Below are positions 1 through 4,390 of a stretch of DNA of 7,843 nt, one piece after another. A program made the translations under genes and the position numbers. Source of the DNA: Hominiventricola aquisgranensis. GTDB lineage: Bacteria; Bacillota; Clostridia; Lachnospirales; Lachnospiraceae. The stretch lies in NCBI RefSeq assembly GCF_040096225.1, contig NZ_JBBMFC010000054.1, positions 1-7,843 on the forward strand. The letters are read 5' to 3'. Below the pieces are notes generated by a model, which worked only from the letters and a program-made list of their open reading frames with translations, did not search any database and was not told the DNA's origin. The first letter of the stretch is position 1. Each line of letters begins with the position of its first letter.

Positions 1-105
1 GCAAACTGCCATGCCGCCATCACCTTTTATGAATGTAACCGCAAGCCATGGAAACACCAACATAATTACTGCTGTCGCTAACATCCAAGGTATAATTTTT
101 TTCAT
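1..105 (-). CDS. Small membrane protein, N-terminal part only
   Basis: The gene starts at the ATG at 105 and runs off the left edge, so only the first 35 residues are visible. They begin MKKIIPWMLATAVIMLVF and form a short basic start followed by a hydrophobic stretch of about 20 residues (roughly residues 5-26), as in a membrane segment or uncleaved signal anchor. A strong AAGGGGGTGG ribosome binding site lies just upstream. It is the last visible member of the minus-strand array, 29 nt after the stop of the zinc-ribbon gene. That junction lacks a clear copy of the array repeat; only AAATCG near 128-134 recalls it. I recognise no named family, and the function is unknown. Confidence 0.6.
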   Translation of the reverse strand, partial: MKKIIPWMLATAVIMLVFPWLAVTFIKGDGGMAVC

Positions 106-134
106 GTAATCCACCCCCTTGAGCATATATCGAT

Positions 135-347
135 TTATCTATTTGCATAATCAATCAAAATCTTCTTACAACTACTACAACGATAAGCTTCACAATGAGG
201 GATTCCTCCTGAACCTTTACTCAATTCCAGATCGTCCGATTTTTTAATACGAAAAACTTTTGTCAGATTATCAACTGCAAAAGTAATGTCTCGTGAACTC
301 ATTAGGTATCCTCTAATCATTTCATCACCACAATATGGACATTTCAT
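135..347 (-). CDS. Small zinc-ribbon protein (DUF6487-like)
   Basis: This 70-residue protein has two CxxC knuckles, C3/C6 (MKCPYCG) and C57/C60 (CSSC), the expected four-cysteine layout for one zinc ion. The central part is polar with no membrane segment. The opening MKCPYCGDEMIRGYL resembles the DUF6487 family of small zinc-ribbon proteins common in Clostridia; I make that assignment from memory of the family pattern. The start is supported by AGGAGGTGA 9 nt before the ATG. It is transcribed with the other minus-strand genes, and the ribosome binding site directly follows repeat copy A. The molecular role is unknown; binding of nucleic acid or a protein partner through the zinc ribbon is possible but not shown. 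Confidence 0.75.
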   Translation of the reverse strand: MKCPYCGDEMIRGYLMSSRDITFAVDNLTKVFRIKKSDDLELSKGSGGIPHCEAYRCSSCKKILIDYANR

Positions 348-364
348 GCAGATTCACCTCCTAT

Positions 365-411
365 AAATTCTGATTTTTCGTTCTCTGCGACTTCCTAATA
401 AACGGGAAGTT
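365..411 (-). repeat. Array repeat copy A (long form, 47 nt)
   Basis: Read on the minus strand it begins AACTTCC, overlapping the TAA of the upstream small membrane protein gene, and ends CAGAATTT just before the next ribosome binding site. It aligns without gaps to copy C at 36 of 47 positions by hand count. Inside is an ACTTCC/GGAAGT dyad. It occupies nearly the whole spacer between two unrelated genes. Confidence 0.65.
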
Positions 412-640
412 ATGGCTTTAACTTTTTCCAAATAATCAGCTTTAGGATAATACATACGACCACCACAACGACCACCATGGCACCATCCAACAGTAACTCT
501 GTGTACCACGGTGCAGACTGCATGACATATAAATTCGGATAAGTTTTAAAGTGCCAGAACTTATAAATTCCGTACCCAATGAAAACTCCTATGAATGAAC
601 CAATAACGATGTTTAAAAAACAATTCAATTTTCTCAGCAT
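410..640 (-). CDS. Small two-helix membrane protein
   Basis: This 76-residue protein has two predicted membrane helices, roughly residues 9-29 and 48-70, joined by a short loop containing MQSAPWY, and ends with a basic tail (KLIIWKKLKP). The second helix contains a run of seven valines encoded by mixed GTN codons, a low-complexity but in-frame stretch. GGAAAGAGGTG lies upstream of the ATG as a ribosome binding site. Its TAA overlaps repeat copy A, and copy B precedes its start, so gene plus ribosome binding site fill the interval between repeats. I recall similar small proteins in Lachnospiraceae but no functional name, so I assign none. Confidence 0.7.
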   Translation of the reverse strand: MLRKLNCFLNIVIGSFIGVFIGYGIYKFWHFKTYPNLYVMQSAPWYTELLLDGAMVVVVVVVCIILKLIIWKKLKP

Positions 641-658
641 GGCAGTGCACCTCTTTCC

Positions 659-693
659 AAATTCCGATTTCTCAGTTTCAAAAACTGGAAGTT
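659..693 (-). repeat. Array repeat copy B (short form, 35 nt)
   Basis: On the minus strand it reads AACTTCC, then CAGTTT-TTG-AAACTG (6-bp stem, 3-nt loop), then GAGAAATC and GGAATTT. It differs from copy D at only one of 35 positions although the two lie about 900 nt apart between unrelated genes. The ends AACTTCC and GGAATTT can pair at 6 of 7 positions, leaving an 8-nt one-sided bulge in the folded strand. Confidence 0.75.
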
Positions 694-698
694 GACTA

Positions 699-863
699 TC
701 AACTGATAATCAAAAATATCATTCCTAAAATTGCAAATCCTTCACAGATCGCAACTATCTTAAAATTTTTTGAACTCATTTTCCCATTTTTATACTCATC
801 GTGGCACAAATAAATTGTAAGTGCTGCAAACACAATCGTCATTATCCTAATAGTTGGCATCAT
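699..863 (-). CDS. Small hydrophobic membrane protein, 54 aa
   Basis: The best start is the ATG at 863, five bases after GGAGGTG (870-876). A longer reading from 968 would translate repeat copy C and overlap the next gene's end, so I reject it. The protein (MMPTIRIMTIVFAALTIYL...) has two hydrophobic segments, about residues 5-20 and 35-53, around a polar loop HDEYKNGKMSSKN. This fits a two-helix membrane protein with a short cytoplasmic or external loop. The TGA lies 5 nt before repeat copy B. No family is recognised and the function is unknown. It is too short for most gene callers to score well, but the ribosome binding site and position in the array support it. Confidence 0.6.
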   Translation of the reverse strand: MMPTIRIMTIVFAALTIYLCHDEYKNGKMSSKNFKIVAICEGFAILGMIFLIIS

Positions 864-878
864 TTTTGTCACCTCCAT

Positions 879-925
879 AAAATCCGATTTTTCATTCACT
901 GTGACTTCTCGATAAACTTGAATTT
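879..925 (-). repeat. Array repeat copy C (long form, 47 nt)
   Basis: On the minus strand it starts AAATTCAAGTTTAT, five nt after the TAA of the peptidase E-like gene, and ends AAAAATCGGATTTT just before the GGAGGTG of the next gene. It matches copy A at 36 of 47 ungapped positions, with the best blocks at GTTTAT, GAAGTC and GAAAAATC. It is longer in the middle than the short-form copies B and D. Confidence 0.65.
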
Positions 926-930
926 TCAAA

Positions 931-1533
931 TTAGTCTTTGCAAATAACCTTTGAACCTTCACCGTCAATTACAATTCCCTGACGGTTGTTAATTGGGCAT
1001 ATATTCAAATCCGAAAACTCAGTCATTATTTTCTCGGTAACTTTCTTAAATGGTGCTGTAAGATAATGCGGAAGAACATAGAAATCAATCAAATCAAGCC
1101 CTGCATCATCTTCTTGTGAGTAGTCCTCCGGCTTTTCATCCATTTGCTGGATATATTGGATGCTTGGAGCGCATATAATTGCGCCTGCCGACTCGCCGAT
1201 CATCAATTTTCCATTTGCCAATTCCTTTTTCAGCAGCCCATCAGTTCCAGTTTTACGGAGCCGGTCCATAAGAAAAAAAGAATTTCCGCCGGTAAAATAT
1301 ATCACATCTGCATCTTCAAAAACAGACTGTATCGTTGAATAAGCCTCCGTTGAAATATCAATTTCAGTTACGATTGCTCCCAACTTTTTGAATAATTTTC
1401 GAGCCGAGCCGACATAACCGGTGTAGCCTTCACGCAGCGAAGCTGTTGGAATAAATGCGACTTTCTTATTTTCAATTTCTTCCTTTATCAGACTTCCTAC
1501 ACTTGAAAAATGCGAACATAAAAATAGTTTCAT
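931..1533 (-). CDS. Peptidase E-like (S51, type 1 glutamine amidotransferase-like) protein
   Basis: This 200-residue protein is likely a cytoplasmic hydrolase of the peptidase S51 / type 1 glutamine amidotransferase-like fold. Visible marks are a hydrophobic strand leading to FTGGN (about residues 80-84), the nucleophile elbow GESAG with Ser115, and a candidate catalytic His156 in VLPHY. In Salmonella peptidase E the family cleaves Asp-Xaa dipeptides with a Ser-centred triad, but substrates of these clostridial relatives are unknown. Length is close to the family's usual 200-230 residues, so it looks intact. The ATG at 1533 is preferred because AAAGGAG lies 7 nt upstream; the TTG at 1536 is an alternative giving one extra residue. 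Repeat C follows its stop and repeat D precedes its ribosome binding site. Confidence 0.85.
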   Translation of the reverse strand: MKLFLCSHFSSVGSLIKEEIENKKVAFIPTASLREGYTGYVGSARKLFKKLGAIVTEIDISTEAYSTIQSVFEDADVIYFTGGNSFFLMDRLRKTGTDGLLKKELANGKLMIGESAGAIICAPSIQYIQQMDEKPEDYSQEDDAGLDLIDFYVLPHYLTAPFKKVTEKIMTEFSDLNICPINNRQGIVIDGEGSKVICKD

Positions 1534-1549
1534 CAATATTCTCCTTTAT

Positions 1550-1584
1550 AAATTCCGATTTCTCAGTTTCAAAAACTGGAATTT
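1550..1584 (-). repeat. Array repeat copy D (short form, 35 nt)
   Basis: This copy is nearly identical to copy B. On the minus strand its ends AAATTCC and GGAATTT are perfectly complementary over 7 nt. Inside is AGTTT-TTG-AAACT, with GAGAAATC left unpaired on one side. Its first base overlaps the stop codon of the GyrI-like gene, and its other end lies 9 nt from the next gene's ribosome binding site core. Confidence 0.75.
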
Positions 1585-2216
1585 TACGCTTTCTTAATTG
1601 GATGTCTAATTACAGTTTTCCATTTTTCTGGGGCAACCTTTCTTGCATCAGACATATAAATCTCGTGGTGCAACCTATCTTTGTTAATATCATTAACATA
1701 TCCATTTTGTTCTAAATAAGTATCCATAAGCGCAACAGTTGCTGGCTCATTATCAAAAGAACCTATATGCATAATTTGAACACATAATCCCTCATTAATC
1801 GTAAGATACTCTGCTGACGAACAATCAAGTTTCTTCTTTTTCGTTGCTGTTTCTACCGCCCAGTCAAAATCAGCTTTAGAAATGAAATCAGGCAAACGGA
1901 TAACAGAAATCCAGCTGAAAGCAGACTTATTTGTATAATCTACACTCTCGACATCATCCTGCCACCAAAAACCTTCCAATGGCGGAACAATATATTCAAA
2001 AAATCCTTCAATTTTATAATCAGTCTTGTAACTCATTTTTAATGTGTATGCAACAGCATATAGAACACTGATTGCTTGTTGATATGCTCCGCCTTCTTCA
2101 TTTGGATTGCCTTTTCCTCTAACTGCAATATAATTTGCCTTAGGTACATTTACAATCTCTGGTTTGTTCTTCGGCATATAGAATTCTTTATACTCTTTTT
2201 TAAAATCAAAAGCCAT
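1584..2216 (-). CDS. GyrI-like small-molecule-binding domain protein
   Basis: This 210-residue protein belongs, by its pattern, to the GyrI-like / AraC effector-binding-domain superfamily (stand-alone COG4832-type). The sequence shows KEYKEFYMPKNKPEIVNVP near the start, YIAVRGKGNPNE (about residues 29-40), and IVPPLEGFWWQ near residues 74-84, which is characteristic of this group. A C-terminal LHHEIYMSD segment follows. These proteins bind hydrophobic or cationic small molecules and some hydrolyse them; no substrate can be inferred here. There is no DNA-binding domain. The ATG at 2216 is chosen because GGAGG lies just upstream; the more distal ATG at 2255 would translate the half repeat. It is the first gene of the minus-strand array and nearest the candidate promoter. 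Confidence 0.85.
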   Translation of the reverse strand: MAFDFKKEYKEFYMPKNKPEIVNVPKANYIAVRGKGNPNEEGGAYQQAISVLYAVAYTLKMSYKTDYKIEGFFEYIVPPLEGFWWQDDVESVDYTNKSAFSWISVIRLPDFISKADFDWAVETATKKKKLDCSSAEYLTINEGLCVQIMHIGSFDNEPATVALMDTYLEQNGYVNDINKDRLHHEIYMSDARKVAPEKWKTVIRHPIKKA

Positions 2217-2227
2217 AATAACCTCCA

Positions 2228-2239
2228 AAATTCCGATTT
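2228..2239 (-). repeat. Array repeat copy E (terminal half only)
   Basis: Only the gene-proximal half of the repeat is present: AAATCGGAATTT directly before the GGAGG of the first array gene. The complementary AACTTCC-type half seen in copies A-D is missing, so this copy marks the leading end of the array. Confidence 0.5.
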
Positions 2240-2250
2240 GTCTACTTACT

Positions 2251-2284
2251 ATCATATTTTAATGTTGGCTTCAAAATTGATTAA
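2251..2284 (-). promoter_or_regulatory. Candidate promoter of the minus-strand array
   Basis: On the minus strand TTAATC (2279-2284) is followed after 17 nt by TAAAAT (2256-2261), a fair -10 with a weak -35. An alternative -10, TATGAT, lies at 2251-2256. The phased TGGTTAG repeats stand directly upstream, as expected for an activated promoter with a weak -35. No other promoter-like sequence was noticed in the array, so this may drive all of it. Confidence 0.35.
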
Positions 2285-2295
2285 TGGAGTTCATC

Positions 2296-2345
2296 CTAAC
2301 CCAAAACTGACCATCCATAACCAAAAACTAACCAAGCACTAACCA
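2296..2345 (-). promoter_or_regulatory. Five phased TGGTTAG direct repeats
   Basis: Five copies of TGGTTAG or close variants occur on the minus strand; on the plus strand these are CTAACCC 2296, CTGACCA 2307, ATAACCA 2317, CTAACCA 2328 and CTAACCA 2339. The steps are 11, 10, 11 and 11 nt, one helical turn each, so all lie on the same DNA face. They end 11 nt upstream of the candidate -35. Direct repeats with 11-nt period are typical of OmpR/PhoB-type regulators, but binding of integrase-like proteins is also conceivable. The protein is not identified. Confidence 0.5.
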
Positions 2346-2372
2346 TAAAAATCTTTTTTCTGTTTTACGGTG

Positions 2373-2386
2373 TGATAATATTATCA
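2373..2386. promoter_or_regulatory. 14-bp perfect palindrome, Fur/PerR-like
   Basis: TGATAATATTATCA is a perfect palindrome. It equals the Bacillus Fur 7-1-7 half-sites (TGATAAT and ATTATCA) with the central base missing. It is AT-rich, so chance is possible, and no gene start lies immediately next to it. Confidence 0.25.
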
Positions 2387-2389
2387 TAG

Positions 2390-2433
2390 ACAAATGAGAC
2401 ATAAAACACAACAACAATCTCTCATTTGTTTTT
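2390..2433 (+). terminator. Dyad followed by T-rich tract
   Basis: ACAAATGAGA (2390-2399) and TCTCATTTGT (2420-2429) are perfectly complementary 10-nt arms with a 20-nt loop, followed by a T-rich tract on the plus strand. This fits a weak intrinsic terminator or leader attenuator ahead of the ardA fragment. No plus-strand gene is visible upstream, and the loop is long, so it may be a remnant of a mobile-element leader. Confidence 0.35.
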
Positions 2434-2560
2434 CTTTTGCAAAAGAATATGGATTCAAAATATAGCGTCAGCTCATTGCCGTACCGGTGATGAGTATGGC
2501 GCTTTTTTGTTGTCCAAAACCAGATGACGATCTGAAATGTAAAGAACAGGAGGAAAGTAT

Positions 2561-2785
2561 ATGGGCTATGCCTACGATCATGATTGTCCATTTGAGGCAT
2601 TTATCACGAACCTTGGAAAATACAACGAGGGTGCGCTGGTCGGTGAATGGGTAAAGTTCCTGACAACAGCAGAAGAACTGCAAAAAGTATTTGAACGGAT
2701 CGGGATCGGCTCCAAAGATGATTTCGGCCATCCATATGAAGAATGGTTCATCACCGACTATAGGATAATGAATGATGCTACATGA
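2561..2785 (+). pseudogene. ardA: Truncated ArdA-like antirestriction protein
   Basis: This 74-residue ORF matches the N-terminal part of ArdA: FEAFITNLGKYNEG (residues 11-24), LVGEWVKF, and EEWFITDY around residues 59-66. ArdA is a DNA mimic of about 165-170 residues that protects incoming conjugative elements from type I restriction enzymes. Here homology appears to end at FITDY; the last eight residues (RIMNDAT tail) look foreign and a stop follows. More than half the protein is therefore missing and activity is unlikely. AGGAGG lies 7 nt before the ATG. ArdA is common on Tn916-like elements, so this is most simply a relic of a lost conjugative element. The family assignment is from recognised sequence pattern. 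Confidence 0.7.
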
Positions 2786-2889
2786 GAAAGAGCAATGCAC
2801 TGCCAGATTTTCAGAAATAGTGTAGAACCAGTCTTTTTCGTAACATTTTAGTCAGATATTACAGAATTTAAAATACATAAAATAAAAAT
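2786..2889. other. AT-rich spacer with no gene
   Basis: This spacer between the ardA remnant and the rubredoxin promoter holds no credible ORF. A short frame from 2774 or 2777 to about 2823 continues past the ardA stop, possibly another fragment joined at the truncation. Confidence 0.5.
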
Positions 2890-2908
2890 AATAACAATTA
2901 CTGTTATT
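2890..2908. promoter_or_regulatory. Dyad overlapping the rubredoxin -35
   Basis: AATAACA (2890-2896) and TGTTATT (2902-2908) form a perfect 7-5-7 inverted repeat whose right arm overlaps the first two bases of the -35 box. This is a typical repressor-operator position. The sequence does not clearly match the Rex, PerR or CopY consensus, so no regulator is named. Confidence 0.45.
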
Positions 2909-2935
2909 GACAAAATAGAAAGTATCATGTATAAT
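2907..2935 (+). promoter_or_regulatory. Consensus sigma-A promoter for rubredoxin-hemerythrin
   Basis: TTGACA (2907-2912) and TATAAT (2930-2935) are both perfect consensus hexamers with the optimal 17-nt spacer. Transcription should start near 2942, leaving a leader of about 85 nt. Such a strong promoter suggests high expression or control by a repressor at the overlapping dyad. Confidence 0.9.
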
Positions 2936-3026
2936 ACAGACATACATAAAAAAGCAACAAAATACTGAAAAATTCAGTAGGAATCTATTAACAAAATGAA
3001 TCAACATTGAAAAGGAGAAAATAACT

Positions 3027-3191
3027 ATGAAAAAATATGAATGTGAACCATGTGGCTATATTTATGATCCGGCAGTAGGCGATCCAGACGGAGGTATCGC
3101 TCCAGGAACTGCATTTGAGGATATTCCAGATGACTGGGTATGCCCGATCTGTGGATTAGGAAAAGATGTTTTTGTTCCTGTAGAAGACTAA
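3027..3191 (+). CDS. Rubredoxin
   Basis: This 54-residue protein is a complete classical rubredoxin, a soluble cytoplasmic one-iron electron carrier. Iron ligands are C6, C9 (CEPCG) and C39, C42 (CPICG). The family signature YIYDPAVGDPDGGI (residues 11-24), PGTAF and the DDWVCP block are all present. Length is typical for the family (52-54). AAAGGAG lies 9 nt before the ATG. In anaerobes rubredoxin passes electrons to oxygen- and peroxide-reducing enzymes such as rubrerythrin or flavodiiron protein. Here it precedes a hemerythrin gene by 77 nt without an obvious terminator, so the two are probably cotranscribed from the consensus promoter. Its partner reductase is not in the window. Confidence 0.96.
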   Translation: MKKYECEPCGYIYDPAVGDPDGGIAPGTAFEDIPDDWVCPICGLGKDVFVPVED

Positions 3192-3268
3192 GCAGAAAAT
3201 GCAGGTGTGAAACTGACAGACACAAAAAAATCCCAAGAGAACATATAAAAAGAAATGGAGACCAGATT

Positions 3269-3703
3269 ATGACTTACGATTTAAATATTACCTTTGATGA
3301 CAATTTAGTAACAGGAAATGAAACAATTGATACCCAGCATAAAGAATTGATCGACCGTATCCAGAACTTTGTAACTGCCTGTCAAAATGGCGACAGCAAA
3401 GTAAAAGCAATCAAAATGCTGGATTATCTGGATGAATATACTGACTTTCATTTCAAAGAAGAGGAAAAGCTTCAGGAAAAATCCGGTTATCCAGAGCGTG
3501 AAAACCATCATGAAAAACATGAAGAGTTTAAAAAGACAATTCAGGAACTGCATGAATACCTTCAGGATTATGAAGGACCAACTGATCGGTTCAGTGAACT
3601 TGTACAGAAGAATGTGATTGACTGGCTGTTTGGACACATTAAAACATATGACCGCTCTGTAGCAGAATTTATCTTTATGAGAGAAAATCCAAAACGATAC
3701 TAA
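3269..3703 (+). CDS. Bacteriohemerythrin
   Basis: This 144-residue protein is a single-domain bacterial hemerythrin that binds oxygen at a di-iron centre. All seven expected ligands can be seen: H24 (DTQH), H61 and E65 (HFKEE), H80 and H84 (HHEKH), H123 and D128 (HIKTYD). The opening FDDNLVTGNETIDTQHKEL is typical of the family. The start is the ATG at 3269, with GGAG 8 nt upstream; a longer frame from 3140 overlaps rubredoxin and is rejected. It probably shares a transcript with rubredoxin. A role in oxygen sensing, storage or delivery to a reducing system in an anaerobe is inferred from the family and the neighbour. There is no signal peptide or fused signalling domain. Confidence 0.95.
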   Translation: MTYDLNITFDDNLVTGNETIDTQHKELIDRIQNFVTACQNGDSKVKAIKMLDYLDEYTDFHFKEEEKLQEKSGYPERENHHEKHEEFKKTIQELHEYLQDYEGPTDRFSELVQKNVIDWLFGHIKTYDRSVAEFIFMRENPKRY

Positions 3704-3711
3704 AATAAAAC

Positions 3712-3727
3712 AGGGAAGGTGTTCCCT
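3712..3727 (+). other. Short hairpin after hemerythrin
   Basis: AGGGAA-GGTG-TTCCCT is a perfect 6-bp stem with a 4-nt loop just after the hemerythrin stop. No T-tract follows, so it is a poor intrinsic terminator but may stabilise the transcript end. Confidence 0.35.
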
Positions 3728-3759
3728 CAGAGAATTCAGACAAAAGGGTGAATATTCCT

Positions 3760-3855
3760 ATGATGGATAACCTTAGAGAATACTGTGTCAATGCTAAGAA
3801 GATTACAAATAAACAAGAACCCTATTTCACAGGCCCACTTGGGAAAAAGATGTAA
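3760..3855 (+). pseudogene. Short ORF of unknown origin, probable fragment
   Basis: A 31-residue frame (MMDNLREYCVNAKKITNK...) begins after AAGGGTG and ends at TAA. It is too short for a known family. Because it runs into the acetyltransferase remnant in another frame, it may be a fragment of an older gene rather than an independent peptide. The region 3704-4390 holds only such debris. Confidence 0.25.
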
Positions 3856-3959
3856 GGATAATGGTGTCTATATCTGTACAGACTCATTACTCATTTATTG
3901 ATGGAATTCATATTGGTGAGTTTGTAGATTCATTAGAAAAATATTTTGCAAGTTTTTAA
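3855..3959 (+). pseudogene. C-terminal remnant of a chloramphenicol acetyltransferase-like gene
   Basis: The frame read from 3855 gives RIMVSISVQTHYSFIDG followed by IHIGEFVDSLEKYFASF and a stop. This resembles the end of CAT-family acetyltransferases, whose active-site signature is Q-x-H-H-x(3)-D-G-x-H. Here the Asp-Gly and final His are present, but the position of the catalytic second His is Tyr (THYSFIDG). Only about 34 residues of an expected 210-220 remain. It has no start of its own, so it is a non-functional tail left by deletion or rearrangement. The family call rests on this motif alone. Confidence 0.5.
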
Positions 3960-4020
3960 CAATCAATTTTCAGTTTGTTGAACTGAATCCGAAAAACATT
4001 AGGGCGCAGAGGAGATAAAA

Positions 4021-4051
4021 TCTTTTGTGTCCTTCCTTTTTACACAAAAGA
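4021..4051 (-). terminator. Perfect 10-bp dyad
   Basis: TCTTTTGTGT (4021-4030) and ACACAAAAGA (4042-4051) pair perfectly around an 11-nt loop. Read on the minus strand the stem is followed by TTTTA, so it would act best as a minus-strand terminator, though no minus-strand gene is nearby. It may instead be left over from a mobile element. Confidence 0.25.
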
Positions 4052-4059
4052 AAAAAGTG

Positions 4060-4292
4060 ATGTCGCTTCAACAGCAGATTGGTGATCTCCAAAATAAAAT
4101 TAGTATTCTTGAGAAACAATATCTTGCAGCTGAACAGTATAAAGATTCTCTCAGGCAGGAAGCATACACGGTTCATTTATATGCTTCTCTCTCGCTGGAG
4201 GAGGCAAAAAAACACCCATAAAAGATAAGCAGTCTCAAATCATCCGTTACAGTGAACATATCCTCGAGTTACTTGATAATGAAAAATTTTAG
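4060..4292 (+). pseudogene. Coiled-coil ORF with frame break at an A7 run
   Basis: The first frame (MSLQQQIGDLQNKISILEKQ from 4060, or from GTG 4027) is a heptad-like coiled coil and ends LEEAKKHP at 4221. If one base of the seven-A run at 4206-4212 is reread (-1), translation continues as TPIKDKQSQIIRYSEHILEL and stops at 4292. The continuation has good coding character, so the original gene probably had eight As. The run A_AAA_AAA is also a known -1 slippery type, so programmed frameshifting is possible. The family is not recognised; the coiled coil could be the tail of a regulator or mobile-element protein. No N-terminal functional domain is present. Confidence 0.4.
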
Positions 4293-4336
4293 TGCGGCAG
4301 CAATGTCTCACTATTTTATGTGATATCATCACCGAA

Positions 4337-4365
4337 ATGTTATTTTAGATTGGCTATACTATAAT
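4337..4365 (+). promoter_or_regulatory. Candidate promoter of the thioredoxin-reductase gene
   Basis: TATAAT (4360-4365) is a perfect -10 hexamer 25 nt before the gene's start codon. At 17 nt spacing the -35 is ATGTTA, a poor match, so activation or a different spacing is possible. AAAGGAG at 4374-4382 is the ribosome binding site region. Confidence 0.45.
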
Positions 4366-4390
4366 CAAGCAAAGGAAAGGAGCTGGCAAT

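Noticed and set aside
520..560. Valine-rich stretch as a sequencing artefact
   Set aside because: The valines at about 459-479 use mixed codons and the frame stays open with a plausible membrane helix on both sides.
699..968. 89-residue minus-strand reading that starts at 968
   Set aside because: It translates repeat copy C and overlaps the end of the peptidase E-like gene; the ATG at 863 has a well-placed GGAGGTG.
365..1584. Classical integron attC sites
   Set aside because: The repeats lack the RYYYAAC and GTTRRRY core sites, so I describe them only as integron-like.
365..1584. CRISPR array
   Set aside because: The repeats are separated by whole genes of different length, not by short uniform spacers, and no cas gene is present.
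2490..2654. 55-codon plus-strand ORF (MSMALFCCPKPDDD...) overlapping the ardA start
   Set aside because: Most of it overlaps ardA in another frame and I recognise no family; it might be an upstream mobile-element ORF but cannot be supported.
2328..2800. Minus-strand ORFs opposite the ardA fragment
   Set aside because: They are antisense to recognisable ArdA coding sequence, lack good ribosome binding sites and have no family-like sequence.
3140..3268. N-terminal extension of hemerythrin from 3140
   Set aside because: It overlaps rubredoxin in another frame, is rich in Arg and Cys, and the family begins at the ATG at 3269.
3305..3637. 110-residue minus-strand ORF opposite hemerythrin
   Set aside because: It is antisense to a conserved gene, and its Phe/Leu-rich composition is a by-product of that.
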